The notes under the pieces: generated by a model
The model's database searches: none
The model's input: the letters and a program-made list of their open reading frames with translations, nothing else
Told to the model about the DNA's origin: nothing
Shown: positions 10,479 to 20,999 of the stretch, piece after piece
How the letters are laid out: each line of letters opens with the position of its first letter
Position numbering within the stretch: position 1 is the first letter of the stretch
From: Pseudomonas sp. CHM02
GTDB lineage: Bacteria; Pseudomonadota; Gammaproteobacteria; Pseudomonadales; Pseudomonadaceae
DNA: 64,000 bases
Direction of reading: 5' to 3'
NCBI RefSeq assembly: GCF_000612585.1
Contig: NZ_JFCA01000005.1
Span: forward strand, 1 to 64,000
Program-made: the position numbers and the translations under genes

Positions 10479-11765
10479 TCAGAAGCGGTAAGTCACCGAC
10501 CCACCAAAGCCATTGGCGCTGTTTTCATATTTGGCATCGTAGGTCAGGCCCACCTGGGAAAGGTTCTGCCGCACCTTGATCGGCTCCTCTTTGAGGTAGG
10601 AATACGCCACATCGAACGTCAGGTTGTCGACGGGCGTCCAGCCGGCGCCCAGGCTGAAAACCGTGCGGTCCCCCGTAGGAATTCGCACGGATCGGTCGGT
10701 GTTGTTGGTAGGCGTCTGGTCCACCGAGAAACCGGTCCGCAGCACCAGTTCTTTGTTGACCCGGTACGCCGCGCCAATGGCGTGGGACCAGGTGTCATGC
10801 CAGTGCTGTTGCTCGGTGATCGAGCCCAGGCCACCGAATTGAGCGGCGAGGTTGGACACACCGTCGTTGTTGATGGTGATCTTTTTCAACTGGCTCCAGC
10901 GGGTGTAGGTGCTGCCGAGGTAGAGGGTCCAGTCGTCATTCAATTGATGGGTGACCGAGAAATCCACGGACGAAGGCGTGGTCACGTCCAGGCTGGCGTC
11001 ATACTTCTGCGGCCCGCCGTCAAAGGTATCGGAAATCAGGCCGGAGGCATGGGTCTTGCCGCTGAGGTGGTACACCACCTGCGAGTGATAGGTCACACCG
11101 ATGCGCGTGCTGTCGAGAGGCTGCACGAGGATACCGGCGTTGAACCCGGTGGCGTTGTCGTCACCTTTGACCTTCACGCTTTCGCCGGCGCCACCGCCCA
11201 GTGGCAGGTTGGAGTCCAGTTCGCCGCTGATGCGGTTGAAGGTCGGACCAAAGCCCACCGACACTTTGTCGTTGAAGGCGTAGCTGACCGTCGGCTGCAC
11301 GGTGATGACCGAAATCTTGCTCTTGCTGCCAAAACCATTGCCCTGGAAGCTGTGCTCATAGTCGGTCACCAGGCCGAATGGCGCATAGATACCCAGGCCA
11401 AACGCCCAGTGCTCATCGATGGGCGTGACCAGATAGCCCATCGGCACGGCAATGCCGGGCACCATGTCGCCTTTATTGGTGCCGGGGTTGTCGGCGCCGA
11501 ATTGCGAGGAACTGGCGTCCTTGATATTGGTTTTGGCATCAAGGTAGGTCGCGCCGAGGCTGACTTCATTCTGCTTCAGGCGGGACATGCCGGCAGGGTT
11601 GCCGAACACCGTGCTGGCATCGTCGGCCGAGGAAGAGCGCCCGGCGTAGCCCGTCCCCATCGAACTGACGCTTTGCTCATTGAGCGCGAAACCACCGGCA
11701 AACAGTTGGCTGGAGGCAAGGGAAACGGCAAGCGCCAAGGCGCCTTTAAGAGTTTTGTTATTCAT
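10479..11765 (-). CDS. FadL/OmpP1/TodX-family outer-membrane transporter
   Basis: 428-aa outer-membrane beta-barrel for long-chain fatty acids or other hydrophobic molecules. Signal peptide 1-23 (cleavage after LFA). The mature N-terminus GGFALNEQSVSSMGTGYAG and FGNPAGMSRL are the hallmark plug and hatch sequences of the family, and the chain ends in a strand with terminal Phe (GGSVTYRF), as usual for barrel proteins. Monocistronic, with a strong terminator. The substrate cannot be read from the sequence, so fadL is not asserted as a name. Confidence 0.93.
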   Translation of the reverse strand: MNNKTLKGALALAVSLASSQLFAGGFALNEQSVSSMGTGYAGRSSSADDASTVFGNPAGMSRLKQNEVSLGATYLDAKTNIKDASSSQFGADNPGTNKGDMVPGIAVPMGYLVTPIDEHWAFGLGIYAPFGLVTDYEHSFQGNGFGSKSKISVITVQPTVSYAFNDKVSVGFGPTFNRISGELDSNLPLGGGAGESVKVKGDDNATGFNAGILVQPLDSTRIGVTYHSQVVYHLSGKTHASGLISDTFDGGPQKYDASLDVTTPSSVDFSVTHQLNDDWTLYLGSTYTRWSQLKKITINNDGVSNLAAQFGGLGSITEQQHWHDTWSHAIGAAYRVNKELVLRTGFSVDQTPTNNTDRSVRIPTGDRTVFSLGAGWTPVDNLTFDVAYSYLKEEPIKVRQNLSQVGLTYDAKYENSANGFGGSVTYRF

Positions 11766-12083
11766 TATTAGGACTCGAATTAGGGGGCAGCGACGAGGAA
11801 GCTACCAACGTTCGAGCGGGGGGTTTATGAAGAGTTTTTCATGTGGAGGATTGTCGGACAATCCTAGGTATTTCAAAGACTTTGGTTGTTTTTTCGTTCC
11901 CCGTAATGACCTTTTAACCCGATTGTGACCCACCGGTTTTGGCGATCGCGCCACCCTGGCACAGATACAAGAAAGCCCCAGGCTTTTCATTCACCTGGGG
12001 CTCGATGTGTTTTCAAACGGGCAAAAAAAAACCCGGAAATCCTCACTTGCGTGGGCCTTCCGGATTTTCTAAACCGCCAAAAA
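11766..12083. other. Intergenic region between FadL-type gene and tRNA-Lys
   Basis: Contains the expected promoter region of the minus-strand transporter gene (AT-richer part, 11766-11920), a 9-bp perfect hairpin AGCCCCAGG/CCTGGGGCT (11974-11982 with 11994-12002) with only a weak T stretch on the minus strand, and the tRNA terminator at 12023-12063. No gene seen. Confidence 0.6.
12023..12063 (-). terminator. Terminator downstream of tRNA-Lys
   Basis: On the minus strand a CCGGAA...TTCCGG stem (12058-12063 with 12033-12038) is followed by a run of nine T (12031 to 12023). It lies about 20 bases after the tRNA 3' end. Confidence 0.7.
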
Positions 12084-12159
12084 TGGTGGGTCGTGTGGGA
12101 TTCGAACCTACGACCAATTGGTTAAAAGCCAACTGCTCTACCAACTGAGCTAACGACCC
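12084..12159 (-). tRNA. tRNA-Lys (anticodon UUU)
   Basis: 76-nt cloverleaf on the minus strand: acceptor GGGTCGT pairing with ACGACCC, D-arm AGCTCAGTTGGTAGAGC, anticodon loop CTTTTAA giving UUU, T-arm with GGTTCGAATCC, and an encoded CCA end (12086-12084). It sits just downstream of queC, as in P. aeruginosa. Confidence 0.98.
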
Positions 12160-12222
12160 GCTGTGTGGTGGCGCGTATAATACTGATTTCTAAGGATTAT
12201 TCAACACCTTATTTGAAATAAA

Positions 12223-12912
12223 TCAGAAATAACGCGTTGGGTCAGTAATTCCGGCGGCTTGAAAGCCTTCTGCACGCAGTCGGCAGCTGTCGCATTTCCC
12301 ACAAGCACGGCCGTCATCGTCTGCCTGATAGCAGGAAACAGTCAGCGAATAATCGACGCCAAGTCCTACGCCAGCCTTCACGATATCGGCCTTGCTCAGG
12401 TTTTGCAGCGGCGCCAGGATGCGGAAGCCCTGCCCTTCTACACCGGCCTTTGTCGCCAGGTTGGCCATGCGTTCGAACGACTCGACGAACTCTGGACGGC
12501 AGTCCGGGTAACCGGAGTAATCCACCGCGTTGACACCGATAAAGATATCGCGAGCATTGAGCACTTCCGCCCAGCCCAAGGCCAGGGACAGGAACACCGT
12601 GTTACGTGCCGGCACGTAAGTCACCGGAATGCCTTCGCCGGGCGTTTCCGGCACATCGATGCTGCTGTCGGTCAGCGCGGAGCCGCCGATGCCGTTGAGG
12701 TTCAGGCCGATCACCTTGTGCTCGACCACGCCCATGTCACGGGCGACACGGGCGGCGGCGTTCAGCTCGGCGCGGTGGCGCTGGCCGTAGTCGAAGCTCA
12801 TGGTGTAGCAGCTGTAGCCCTGCGCTTGTGCCATGGCAACCACCGTGGCGGAGTCGAGGCCGCCGGACAGCAGGATTACCGCGCGTTTTTGATCCATGGT
12901 GTGTTCAGTCAT
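12223..12912 (-). CDS. queC: 7-cyano-7-deazaguanine synthase
   Basis: 229-aa ATP-dependent enzyme making preQ0 from 7-carboxy-7-deazaguanine on the queuosine pathway. The PP-loop is LLSGGLDS (SGGLDS at 16-21), and the C-terminal zinc cysteines are seen in [17 protein letters not shown]. The longer open frame to 13014 runs into queE. The ATG at 12912 follows the queE stop by one base (TGATATG), implying coupled translation. A later ATG at 12897 is a weaker alternative. Confidence 0.95.
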   Translation of the reverse strand: MTEHTMDQKRAVILLSGGLDSATVVAMAQAQGYSCYTMSFDYGQRHRAELNAAARVARDMGVVEHKVIGLNLNGIGGSALTDSSIDVPETPGEGIPVTYVPARNTVFLSLALGWAEVLNARDIFIGVNAVDYSGYPDCRPEFVESFERMANLATKAGVEGQGFRILAPLQNLSKADIVKAGVGLGVDYSLTVSCYQADDDGRACGKCDSCRLRAEGFQAAGITDPTRYF

Positions 12913-12913
12913 A

Positions 12914-13561
12914 TCAGCGTCCTGGCTCGTCGTTCCAAAGGTATTTATGCAGCTGCAATTGCAGGCGCACCGGTAGGTTGTCCGCAACCACCCAATCGGC
13001 GAGGTCACGTGCATTCAGGTCATGGTGGCTTGGCGAGAACAGCACTTCGCCTGCGCGGCGGTCCAGCCCGTATTGAATCAGCTTGGAGTTCGCCCAGTCA
13101 TAGTCGTCGCGCGAACAGATGACGAACTTGACCTGATCGTTGGCCGTCAATAGTTCGATGTTCTCGTAGCGGTTACGATGCGCTTCCTTGGAGCCTGGGG
13201 TCTTGAGGTCGACCACGCGGCTTACACGCGGGTCGACCGCAGAAATGTCCAGCGCACCACTGGTCTCCAGGGAAACCTCGTAGCCGGCGTCACATAGCTG
13301 CTTGAGCAAAGGGATGGCATTGGGCTGGGCCAGCGGCTCACCGCCGGTTACGCAGACGTAGCGCGGCTTGTAGCCGGCGACCTGCTCCAGGATGTCATCG
13401 AGGGTGCGCACCGTGCCGCCACTGAAGGCGTAGGCGCTGTCACAGTATTGGCAACGCAAGGGGCAACCGGTCAGGCGCACAAATACTGTGGGCAGGCCAG
13501 CCGTCCGCGTTTCACCCTGCAACGAGTAAAAAACTTCGGTAATACGTAATGTGTCTTGCAT
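12914..13561 (-). CDS. queE: 7-carboxy-7-deazaguanine synthase (radical SAM)
   Basis: 215-aa radical SAM enzyme that contracts the ring of 6-carboxy-tetrahydropterin to 7-carboxy-7-deazaguanine. The cluster motif is CPLRCQYC (C-x3-C-x2-C) near residue 33, after the conserved FYSLQGE start, with GGEPLAQ further on. A GTG at 13570 would add three residues; the ATG at 13561 is preferred. It precedes queC with one base between. The queD and queF partners are not in the window. Confidence 0.95.
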   Translation of the reverse strand: MQDTLRITEVFYSLQGETRTAGLPTVFVRLTGCPLRCQYCDSAYAFSGGTVRTLDDILEQVAGYKPRYVCVTGGEPLAQPNAIPLLKQLCDAGYEVSLETSGALDISAVDPRVSRVVDLKTPGSKEAHRNRYENIELLTANDQVKFVICSRDDYDWANSKLIQYGLDRRAGEVLFSPSHHDLNARDLADWVVADNLPVRLQLQLHKYLWNDEPGR

Positions 13562-13678
13562 AGTCGCCACGGGCGTAACAGCTAAACAGGCTGTCCGCCT
13601 CCGTCAGGCACTTTGAGGGACCCCGCCAACGCGTAGACCCCAAAAAGCGTGTTTCATAAAAGGGCGTGGATTCTAACG

Positions 13679-13704
13679 AAAAAACCCGCGCCAGGCGCGG
13701 GTTT
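13679..13704 (-). terminator. Terminator of the tol-pal-cpoB operon
   Basis: 10-bp stem AACCCGCGCC/GGCGCGGGTT (13683-13692 with 13694-13703), followed on the minus strand by T6. It lies 22 bases after the cpoB stop. Confidence 0.9.
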
Positions 13705-13725
13705 CTTCTAAACGGGCTGCTTCGC

Positions 13726-14559
13726 TTACAGGCGTTGCAGGTCCCGTTGGGCCAACTGGGCAGCGGAAGTCCCCGGATACTGGGCCACAACCTGCTGCAG
13801 AATGCCTTTGACCTTGTCGGTATGACCCAGGCGGCGTTCCACGTCAGCGAGTTTGTACAGCGAGTCTGGCACCTTGGCGTGCTTGGGGTACAGCTGGCTG
13901 ACCTTGGCAAATGCCTGGCCAGCACCCTGCAGGTCACCCTTTGCCAGGTTGACTTCACCCAACCAGTACTGGGCGTTGCCCGCGTACTGGCTGTTCGGGT
14001 ATTTGCGCAGGAAAGCGGTAAATGCCTGGCTGGCCTTATCGAAATCCTTGGCTTTGATCAGGTCGAAGGCTGCATCGTAATACAGCTTTTCCTTCGCCGG
14101 ATCACCCGGTTCGCTGCTTGCGGCAGGGGCCTGGCTGGCAGCCGCCCCTGCTGCTGCACCACCGGCGGCTGCGCTAGGCGCGCCACCGGTAGAAGAATTA
14201 TCAGGAGTTGCGGCAGGTTGAACGCCGGCTCCAATGCGTCGATCAAGATCCTGGTAACGCTCCAGGCCTTCTTGCTTCAGCTGGTTCACTTGGTTTTGCA
14301 GTACCTCAATGGTGCCTTGTTGCTGCGCCAGTTGATCCTGCATGCGTTGCAGCTGGTTGAACAGTTCGCCCTGTGCCGAGGGAGCGGACGTAGCCGCTCC
14401 CCCCGCATAGGCGCCGTTCGTGCCATAACCCGCTGGCGGATAACTGCTCCCGCTATTGTTATAGCCAGAGTTGCTATCTTCCACAGGAACCGCAGCCCAC
14501 ACCGCAAGCGGTGCGAGGCTGAGAGCCAATACAGTTAGAGCACGACGGCACGTTCGCAT
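13726..14559 (-). CDS. cpoB: Cell division coordinator CpoB (YbgF)
   Basis: 277-aa periplasmic protein that links Tol-Pal to peptidoglycan synthesis (PBP1B) during division. Signal peptide about 1-23 (ALSLAPLAVWA), then a Gly/Ser/Asn-rich linker, a trimeric coiled coil (LFNQLQRMQDQLAQQQG, about 66-105), a long Ala/Ser/Gly linker, and a C-terminal TPR domain (about 155-277; GNAQYWLGEVN is a TPR hallmark). Last gene of the Tol-Pal operon, 6 bases after pal. Confidence 0.94.
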   Translation of the reverse strand: MRTCRRALTVLALSLAPLAVWAAVPVEDSNSGYNNSGSSYPPAGYGTNGAYAGGAATSAPSAQGELFNQLQRMQDQLAQQQGTIEVLQNQVNQLKQEGLERYQDLDRRIGAGVQPAATPDNSSTGGAPSAAAGGAAAGAAASQAPAASSEPGDPAKEKLYYDAAFDLIKAKDFDKASQAFTAFLRKYPNSQYAGNAQYWLGEVNLAKGDLQGAGQAFAKVSQLYPKHAKVPDSLYKLADVERRLGHTDKVKGILQQVVAQYPGTSAAQLAQRDLQRL

Positions 14560-14565
14560 GACGAA

Positions 14566-15066
14566 TTACTTACGCAGTTCGACGCGACGGTTTTGAGCCC
14601 AGGACTGCTCGTCGTGGCCAGTAGCAACTGGACGCTCTTTACCGTAGGAAACCAGTTCCAGTTGGCCTGGAGCTACACCTTGCAGTACCAGGTAGCGCTG
14701 AACGGCTTTCGCACGACGCTCGCCCAGTGCCATGTTGTACTCACGAGTACCACGTTCGTCGGTGTTACCTTCCAGAACAACGCGAGCGCCGTTAGCTTTC
14801 AGGTCCTTCGCGTGAACGTCCAGAGCGCGCATGGCTTCTGGTTTCAGGTCCGAACTGTCGTATTCGAAGTAGAAAGTGGTGATAGCGCGCAGAGCAGCTT
14901 CTTCGCTCAGGGAGCCGTCAACCGCACCAGTGTTAGCGCCGTAACCAGCGTTTGGATCAACAGCTGCGCCTTCACCGGCATTGTCGCCGCCTTTAGACGA
15001 GCAACCAACGGCTACGGACAGAGCCAGAGCCAGAGCAGCAAACTTACCAAACTTCAGCATTTCCAT
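14566..15066 (-). CDS. pal: Peptidoglycan-associated lipoprotein Pal (OprL)
   Basis: 166-aa outer-membrane lipoprotein that binds peptidoglycan and TolB. Lipobox LSVAVGC with Cys22, and Ser at +2 as needed for outer-membrane sorting. An acidic/Gly linker is followed by an OmpA-like domain (about 60-166) with the diaminopimelate-binding [11 protein letters not shown] region. The frame is open to 15102, but the [10 protein letters not shown] start at 15066 has a good ribosome site and gives a proper lipoprotein signal. It lies 55 bases downstream of tolB. Confidence 0.97.
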   Translation of the reverse strand: MEMLKFGKFAALALALSVAVGCSSKGGDNAGEGAAVDPNAGYGANTGAVDGSLSEEAALRAITTFYFEYDSSDLKPEAMRALDVHAKDLKANGARVVLEGNTDERGTREYNMALGERRAKAVQRYLVLQGVAPGQLELVSYGKERPVATGHDEQSWAQNRRVELRK

Positions 15067-15121
15067 CGTGAAACTCCTAATGAACCCCAGTGTGTTAAGC
15101 AAATCTTTTTGTAGCGCCGCG

Positions 15122-16423
15122 TCAGTTCAGGTAAGGGGACCAGGATGGTTCTCTGACTTCGCCTTGTGCGGTAGGAAGTGGGAGCCTTACGCGTCCATTA
15201 ATGGACACGAGCATCAAGACTCCCCGGCCCTGCTGGCGGGTGGCGTAGATTACCATGGTGCCGTTGGGCGCAACAGTGGCTGACTCATCAAGGTTGGTAT
15301 CTGTGAGGATTTTTACGGTTCCGCGCTGCAAATCCTGGGCCGCAACCCGGAAATTAGTGAAACCATCCTGACGGTGAATCATCACCAACGTCTTTTCATC
15401 GGCCGAAAGTTTAGGGTTGGCGTTGTAGTTACCGATAAAAGTAACACGCTCTGCGCCCCCACCATTCACGTTCGCTTTATAAACCTGTGGCTTGCCGCCG
15501 CGGTCAGAGGTGAAGTAGATGGTCGAACCATCCTTGCCCCAGAACGGTTCGGTATTGATGCCCGGGCCGCTGGTTGCGCGAGTGATCTGGCGCGAAGCCA
15601 TGTTCATCACGTAGATGTCCGGGTTGCCGTCCTTGGACAGCACGAACGCCAGGCGCGAACCGTCCGGAGACCAGGCCGGTGCACCGTTGAGGCCTTCGAA
15701 GTTGGTGATCTGCTCACGACGGCCAGTATCAATGTGCTGGACGAAGATACGCGGACGCTTCTGCTCGAAAGACACGTAGGCAATACGCTTGCCGTCCGGC
15801 GCGAAGCGCGGCGACAGGATTGGCTCACGGGATTGCAGCAAGGTCACAGCCCGCGCACCGTCGTAGTCCGAACGCTGCAAAGTGTAACGAGTGTTGTCTA
15901 CGGAGAAACGTTCAGCCGTTACGTACAGCAGACGCGTCGAGAAAGCCCCCTTGATACCGGTGAGCTTTTCAAACGACTGGTCCGAAATGTAGTGGGCCAT
16001 GTCGCGAATCTGTTCGGCAGTGCCCGAGACGCTACCGGTCAGGACCTGCTGCTCGGTCGCCACGTTGAACAAGGTGTAGGTGATTTGCAGGCGACCGCCA
16101 GCCGGCGTGATGTTGCCGACCATCAGGTACTGCGCGCCCACCGCTTTCCAGTCACGGAACACGACTTCGCTGGCCTGGTTCGGCTGGCTGATCATGTTGC
16201 CTTTTGGAATCGGTGCGTAGTAGCCGGAGTTGCGCAGGTCGTCGCTGACGATCTGGGCCATGTCGTCCGGCAGCACGCTGCCGCCCTGCCAGCCGAACGG
16301 TACTACCGCGATCGGGGTGGCCCGATCGCTACCGCTGGTGACCAGGATGTTCTTTTCATCCGCCGCCGCTATCCCTGCCATACAGCAAATAACGACAAGC
16401 ATTCCTCGAAGAAGGTTTCTCAC
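15122..16423 (-). CDS. tolB: Tol-Pal system beta-propeller protein TolB
   Basis: 433-aa periplasmic protein relaying between Pal and TolA. Signal peptide 1-21 ([14 protein letters not shown]), an N-terminal alpha/beta domain (about 25-165), then a six-bladed propeller with repeated PxFAPDGxRIAYVS and [13 protein letters not shown] type blades. The start overlaps the tolA stop by 4 bases (ATGA). Normal length. Confidence 0.97.
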   Translation of the reverse strand: MRNLLRGMLVVICCMAGIAAADEKNILVTSGSDRATPIAVVPFGWQGGSVLPDDMAQIVSDDLRNSGYYAPIPKGNMISQPNQASEVVFRDWKAVGAQYLMVGNITPAGGRLQITYTLFNVATEQQVLTGSVSGTAEQIRDMAHYISDQSFEKLTGIKGAFSTRLLYVTAERFSVDNTRYTLQRSDYDGARAVTLLQSREPILSPRFAPDGKRIAYVSFEQKRPRIFVQHIDTGRREQITNFEGLNGAPAWSPDGSRLAFVLSKDGNPDIYVMNMASRQITRATSGPGINTEPFWGKDGSTIYFTSDRGGKPQVYKANVNGGGAERVTFIGNYNANPKLSADEKTLVMIHRQDGFTNFRVAAQDLQRGTVKILTDTNLDESATVAPNGTMVIYATRQQGRGVLMLVSINGRVRLPLPTAQGEVREPSWSPYLN

Positions 16424-17493
16424 AAGGCTAGATCCTCAGGTGTGAATGTCATCTTGAATGAACGATAGGGAGCGAAGTCGCTTGGTTTCATTCCCTGCAT
16501 CTCGGTCAACCGGCCAATGTTCTTGACCGCGGCAACCGCCGAACTGTCGAACGAACCGTCACCACTGGACTTGGACACGCTGACCGAAGTCACCGTACCG
16601 TCCGGCAACATGCCGATCTGCAGCACTACTGTCATGCCTTTGCGTGCCGAAGGTGGACGTGTCCAACCCTCTGCTGCCCGCGCCCGAATCAGGTCGTCGA
16701 AACTGCCCGCGACTTCATCGCCACGCTCATCGGCCAAGGCTTGCTGACGCTGCGGCGTGTCGGAGAGCAAATCTGCCAAGGCCTGGGCCTTTTTCTCTTC
16801 GGCGGATTTGCGCGCTGCTTCCTGGGCCTTTTTCTTGGAGGCGTCGGCGGCAGCTTTCTTCTTCGCGTCGTCGGCGACTTTTTTCTTCGCCTCGTCTGCT
16901 TCAGCTTTTTTCTTGGCGTCTTCGGCGGCTTTCTTCTTCGCGTCTTCGACTATTTTCTTCTTGGCGTCTTCAGCGGCCTTTTTCTTGGCCTCTTCTTCGG
17001 CTGCTTTTTTGGCTTCTTCTTCAGACTTCTTCTTGGCTATATCAGCCAATTGTTTCTCTTCGGCCTTTTTCGCTTCGGCAGCTTTCTCGGCTTTCTTGGC
17101 TTCATCAGCCTTTTTCGCCTCGTCGGCCTTCTTCGCTTCGTCAGCCTTTTTCGATTCCTCGGCCTTTTGAGCCGCCTCTTCTTTCTTTTGTTCCGCAGCA
17201 GCCTTCACCGCTTCCTGCTCGACCTTCTTCTGTTCCATCTGCTCGACTTCAGTCTGGCGCGCAGCCGACTTCTGGGCCTCACCCGCAATCTTCTGATTGG
17301 TCTGGGTGGTGGCCTGACTTTTCGATTTCAGCTGATACAGGGTCGCCTGCACGATCGGCTTGGCTGGCGGCAGGTCCGGGGTCATGGCAAAGCTGACGAA
17401 CAGCATGCCAAACACCAGGACGTGCAGGGCAATTGCCCAGACGCTAGGCCAGAAGTAGCTTTCCGAGGCGGACGGCTCTCGCTGTTGCTGCAT
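16420..17493 (-). CDS. tolA: TolA, energy-transducing inner-membrane protein
   Basis: 357-aa protein spanning the periplasm to pull on TolB/Pal using TolQR proton-motive energy. One N-terminal membrane helix (about 15-37, [16 protein letters not shown]), a very long Lys/Ala/Glu helix (about 75-255) made of KKADEA and DAKKKA repeats, and a C-terminal globular domain (about 262-357) with [16 protein letters not shown] and the TonB-like [19 protein letters not shown]. The repeats make long false frames on the other strand. Overlaps tolR by 1 base and tolB by 4. Confidence 0.96.
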   Translation of the reverse strand: MQQQREPSASESYFWPSVWAIALHVLVFGMLFVSFAMTPDLPPAKPIVQATLYQLKSKSQATTQTNQKIAGEAQKSAARQTEVEQMEQKKVEQEAVKAAAEQKKEEAAQKAEESKKADEAKKADEAKKADEAKKAEKAAEAKKAEEKQLADIAKKKSEEEAKKAAEEEAKKKAAEDAKKKIVEDAKKKAAEDAKKKAEADEAKKKVADDAKKKAAADASKKKAQEAARKSAEEKKAQALADLLSDTPQRQQALADERGDEVAGSFDDLIRARAAEGWTRPPSARKGMTVVLQIGMLPDGTVTSVSVSKSSGDGSFDSSAVAAVKNIGRLTEMQGMKPSDFAPYRSFKMTFTPEDLAL

Positions 17494-17954
17494 CAGGGCG
17501 CCTCGGTAATCAAGCCAACGTTACCCACGCCGGCCTTCTGCAGCCCGCCCATGGCGCCCATGACGGAGCCGTAGTCGACCGCCTTGTCACCGCGGATGAA
17601 CACCTGGGTGTGCTTGCCGCCTTCGTTGCCGGAGCGAATGATCTTGGTCACCGCATCGGTCATCGCCGGCAAGGTCAGGGCCTTGTCCTGCTGCTTCTGA
17701 GTGTCGACTTCGCTGCCAAGGTTCCAGTAATAGGTCTTGTCGGACTTGATCGAAATGGTCAGCACCTGGGTGTTGTTGTCCTGTGGCAAGGCTTCGCTGG
17801 AAACCTTGGGCAGATCAACCTTCACACCCTGGTTGAGCATCGGCGCGGTCACCATGAAGATAACCAGCAGCACCAGCATCACGTCGATGTAAGGCACTAC
17901 GTTCATCTCGGCGACCGGCTTGCGCTTGGTTCGAGCTCGAGTGATTAAAGCCAT
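17493..17954 (-). CDS. tolR: TolR, proton-channel subunit
   Basis: 153-aa ExbD/TolR-family inner-membrane protein. One N-terminal membrane helix with the essential acidic residue Asp24 in VPYIDVMLVLLVIFMV, followed by a periplasmic dimer domain ending in VGNVGLITE. Together with TolQ it forms the ion channel powering TolA. It is separated from tolQ by 14 bases and overlaps the tolA start (TGATG). Confidence 0.97.
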   Translation of the reverse strand: MALITRARTKRKPVAEMNVVPYIDVMLVLLVIFMVTAPMLNQGVKVDLPKVSSEALPQDNNTQVLTISIKSDKTYYWNLGSEVDTQKQQDKALTLPAMTDAVTKIIRSGNEGGKHTQVFIRGDKAVDYGSVMGAMGGLQKAGVGNVGLITEAP

Positions 17955-17968
17955 CGGGAGGTACCTGC

Positions 17969-18664
17969 TTATTCTTCGCTGGTGTGCACTTTACGGTGCA
18001 GGATCGCCTGGAATTCATCGGCGAAGGTGTAGTAACGGCCAATCAGGTTTTCGCCGCGGGCGGCAAAACGGTTGTAGGCAATTACTGCGGGGATAGCAGC
18101 GAACAGACCGATCGCGGTGGCGATCAGGGCTTCGGCAATACCCGGGGCCACGGTGGCCAGGGTTGCCTGCTGGGCCTGGGCCAGGCCACGGAAGGAGTTC
18201 ATGATCCCCCACACGGTACCGAACAGGCCGATGTACGGGCTTACGGAACCGACGGTGGCGAGGAACGGCAAGCTTTGCTCAAGCTTCTCTTCTTCGCGGG
18301 AGATGGCGACGCGCATGGCACGGGCCACGCCTTCCATGACCGCTTCCGGGTCAACGCCTGGCTGCTGGCGCAGACGGGAGAATTCCTTGAAGCCGGCGCG
18401 GAAGATCTGCTCGACGCCCGAATCCGGGTCCGGATTGCTGCCGGCCTGGCGGTACAGCTTGGACAGGTCGATACCCGACCAGAAGCGCTCTTCAAAGCTC
18501 TCCAGGGCACGTCGACCGGCACGCAGCAGGTTGCTGCGCTGAAAAATCATGACCCAAGAGGTAACCGATGCGGCTACCAGGGTCAGCATGACCAGTTGAA
18601 CCACAACACTGGCATTGCTGACCAGGCTCCACATGGAGGAATGGTCGACGACGGTAGGTTCCAC
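17969..18664 (-). CDS. tolQ: TolQ, proton-channel subunit
   Basis: 231-aa MotA/TolQ/ExbB-family protein with three membrane helices (about 14-36, 130-152 and 168-192). The conserved SVSPYIGLFGTVWGIMN and the TM3 segment VAPGIAEALIATAIGLFAA, with polar Thr lining the channel, are present. It begins one base after the ybgC stop, forming a ybgC-tolQRAB-pal-cpoB transcription unit. Confidence 0.97.
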   Translation of the reverse strand: MEPTVVDHSSMWSLVSNASVVVQLVMLTLVAASVTSWVMIFQRSNLLRAGRRALESFEERFWSGIDLSKLYRQAGSNPDPDSGVEQIFRAGFKEFSRLRQQPGVDPEAVMEGVARAMRVAISREEEKLEQSLPFLATVGSVSPYIGLFGTVWGIMNSFRGLAQAQQATLATVAPGIAEALIATAIGLFAAIPAVIAYNRFAARGENLIGRYYTFADEFQAILHRKVHTSEE

Positions 18665-18665
18665 G

Positions 18666-19121
18666 CTAAATCTCCTGCTTTGATTGTTTACCCGCGCCGC
18701 TTACATCGGCAAAGGCCGCACGTAGAGCTTCGGGAATGGCCCGGGGTTTCAAACTATTGGTGCGCACACAGGCCACCAGGAACTGCCCCTCACAGAGCAG
18801 CGTTGCATCCGTTGCCCGCCTGACCTGCTGCTTGAAACGCAGGCTGACACGGTTCAATTCGATTACTTCAGCGCTGACCAACAACTCGTCGTCCAGCCGC
18901 GCCGGCGCGTGATAGCGCGCCTCGCTGGAATGCACGACGAATAACAGGTCCTCCCCTGCCAGCTCGGATTGGGCAAAGCCCAGCTCCCGTAGCCGCTCGG
19001 TTCGAGCCCGCTCCATGAACTTGAGGTAGTTGACGTAATACACGATGCCGCCGGCATCGGTGTCCTCGTAATAAACGCGACAGCGATGTGCGAACGACTG
19101 ATCCCCGTTTTGCGCGCGCAT
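18666..19121 (-). CDS. ybgC: Tol-Pal-associated acyl-CoA thioesterase YbgC
   Basis: 151-aa hot-dog-fold thioesterase hydrolysing acyl-CoA at the inner membrane, linked to phospholipid metabolism and always beside tolQ. The active-site segment is [17 protein letters not shown], with the probable catalytic Asp at residue 22. The ATG at 19121 heads the operon, so the tol promoter is expected in 19122-19261, where I see no clear -35/-10. Confidence 0.95.
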   Translation of the reverse strand: MRAQNGDQSFAHRCRVYYEDTDAGGIVYYVNYLKFMERARTERLRELGFAQSELAGEDLLFVVHSSEARYHAPARLDDELLVSAEVIELNRVSLRFKQQVRRATDATLLCEGQFLVACVRTNSLKPRAIPEALRAAFADVSGAGKQSKQEI

Positions 19122-19261
19122 ACTCTAGTGCTTACTCCTCAGGTTGCCAATCCGGCTGGGCAACTGTTTTTTCGTTGTCTGAAACATTTCTTACTGACTG
19201 AATGACGACACCAGCCACTAGGACAGCACAAACCTCGGATAAATCGTCTGGCGTGAAGCTT

Positions 19262-20320
19262 TTAATCGTCCACTGCATCGAGGAATTCGTCTACTACAGG
19301 CATCTCGCCCAATCGTGACGGAATGTTTAACCCGAAGTGCAGATAGGCGTGGCGCGTAACGACTCGCCCCCTCGGGGTACGCATGATGTAACCCTGCTGG
19401 ATCAAGTACGGCTCCAGCACATCCTCAATGGTATGACGCTCCTCACTGATGGCCGCGGCCAGGCTGTCGACCCCCACCGGGCCGCCGTCGAACTTCTCGA
19501 TCATGGTCAAGAGTAGACGTCGGTCCTGGTGATCGAAGCCGTGCTCATCCACGTCCAGCAGGTTCAAGGCCAGGTCGGCCACGGCCTTGGTGATATGCCC
19601 CTTGGCCCGCACTTCGGCAAAGTCACGCACGCGGCGCAGCAAGCGGTTGGCAATCCGTGGCGTGCCACGGGCCCGACGGGCAATTTCAAACGCGCCTTCC
19701 GGGTCCAGGGGCAAGCCGAGAATGCTCGCCGAACGGCTGACAATGGTCGCCAGATCGGCCGTGCTATAGAACTCTAGACGTTGAACAATGCCGAAACGGT
19801 CTCGCAGCGGGTTAGTCAGCATGCCTGCGCGGGTGGTGGCGCCGACCAGTGTGAACGGCGGCAGGTCGAGCTTGATCGAGCGGGCTGCCGGGCCCTCGCC
19901 GATCATGATGTCGAGCTGGAAGTCTTCCATCGCCGGGTACAGTACTTCTTCGACGATCGGCGAGAGCCGGTGGATCTCGTCGATAAACAGCACGTCATGA
20001 GGCTCAAGGTTGGTCAGCAATGCCGCGAGGTCACCCGGACGCTCCAGCACCGGCCCGGAAGTGGACTTGATCGACACGCCCATTTCCTGGGCAATGATGT
20101 TGGCCAGGGTGGTCTTGCCCAGACCCGGCGGGCCGAAGATCAGCGTGTGGTCCAGGGACTCACTGCGCCCGCGCGCCGCCTGGATAAACAGCTCCATCTG
20201 CTCGCGCACGGTAGGCTGGCCGATGTATTCGGCCAGGCTCAAGGGGCGGATGGCGCGGTCCTGGACCTCTTCACGGTCGCGCGGGCCAGTGGCTGCAATC
20301 AGACGATCAGCTTCAATCAC
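19262..20320 (-). CDS. ruvB: Holliday junction branch migration helicase RuvB
   Basis: 352-aa AAA+ motor for branch migration with RuvA and RuvC. Walker [10 protein letters not shown] at about 63-71, Walker B FIDEIHR, sensor GATTRAG, and a C-terminal winged helix that contacts DNA ([12 protein letters not shown]). Translation starts at GTG 20320, just after the ruvA stop (TAA-GTG), with GGGA about 10 bases upstream, so it is coupled to ruvA. Confidence 0.98.
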   Translation of the reverse strand: MIEADRLIAATGPRDREEVQDRAIRPLSLAEYIGQPTVREQMELFIQAARGRSESLDHTLIFGPPGLGKTTLANIIAQEMGVSIKSTSGPVLERPGDLAALLTNLEPHDVLFIDEIHRLSPIVEEVLYPAMEDFQLDIMIGEGPAARSIKLDLPPFTLVGATTRAGMLTNPLRDRFGIVQRLEFYSTADLATIVSRSASILGLPLDPEGAFEIARRARGTPRIANRLLRRVRDFAEVRAKGHITKAVADLALNLLDVDEHGFDHQDRRLLLTMIEKFDGGPVGVDSLAAAISEERHTIEDVLEPYLIQQGYIMRTPRGRVVTRHAYLHFGLNIPSRLGEMPVVDEFLDAVDD

Positions 20321-20932
20321 TTAAATCATTCCCTTCAGGGCGCGGCGGATCATGTCTTCACTGCTCAGGTTCTTGTCCTTGATGGCCGACACGGCCTTGC
20401 TGGCTTCCTGCGGCTTGTAGCCCAGGGAGATCAGCGCGCTGACCGCATCGCTTTCGGCGCTGGCGACCTGGCCCGCCGGCATATCCGGTTGGTTCGGCAC
20501 TAGGGCAAACATGCTCGGTACCACTTCCCAGGCTTTAAAGCGGTCCTTGAGTTCCACCAACAGGCGCTCGGCGGTCTTCTTGCCGACACCCGGCACCTTG
20601 GTCAGTGCCGAGGTGTCCTGGGCCGAAACGGCACGCACCAGCTCATCCACTTCCAGGCTCGACATCAAGGCCAGGGCCAGTTTCGGCCCCACGCCATTGA
20701 GGCGAATCAGCTCGCGGAAGAAGTCGCGGTCGCGCTTGCCAATGAAACCATAGAGTAGTTGCGCGTCTTCCCGCACCACCAGATGGGTGTGCAGCGTCAG
20801 CGGCTCACCGACCGACGGTAGGCGATACAGGGTGGTCATGGGCACTTCCAGCTCATACCCCAACCCATTTACATCCAGAATCAGGTGCGGCGGCTGTTTC
20901 TCAGCCAGGGTGCCGCGCAAGCGTCCAATCAC
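20321..20932 (-). CDS. ruvA: Holliday junction DNA-binding protein RuvA
   Basis: 203-aa protein that forms the tetrameric platform for four-way junctions. N-terminal OB fold ([12 protein letters not shown]), two helix-hairpin-helix motifs ([12 protein letters not shown] and [13 protein letters not shown]), and a C-terminal domain (about 155-203) that binds RuvB. It directly abuts ruvB and follows ruvC by 67 bases. Confidence 0.98.
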   Translation of the reverse strand: MIGRLRGTLAEKQPPHLILDVNGLGYELEVPMTTLYRLPSVGEPLTLHTHLVVREDAQLLYGFIGKRDRDFFRELIRLNGVGPKLALALMSSLEVDELVRAVSAQDTSALTKVPGVGKKTAERLLVELKDRFKAWEVVPSMFALVPNQPDMPAGQVASAESDAVSALISLGYKPQEASKAVSAIKDKNLSSEDMIRRALKGMI

Positions 20933-20999
20933 GGTTCAGATCCTTAAAGCTTGGGGTCAGAGCATGGCCTGACCGGAAATAACGATTGCGCTGATGCTA

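Noticed and set aside
16741..17574. Long open frames opposite the TolA repeat region (Phe/Leu-rich)
   Set aside because: Complement of AAG/GCC/GAA repeats gives Phe/Leu/Arg/Ser runs that look membrane-like. Explained by the TolA Lys/Ala/Glu helix.
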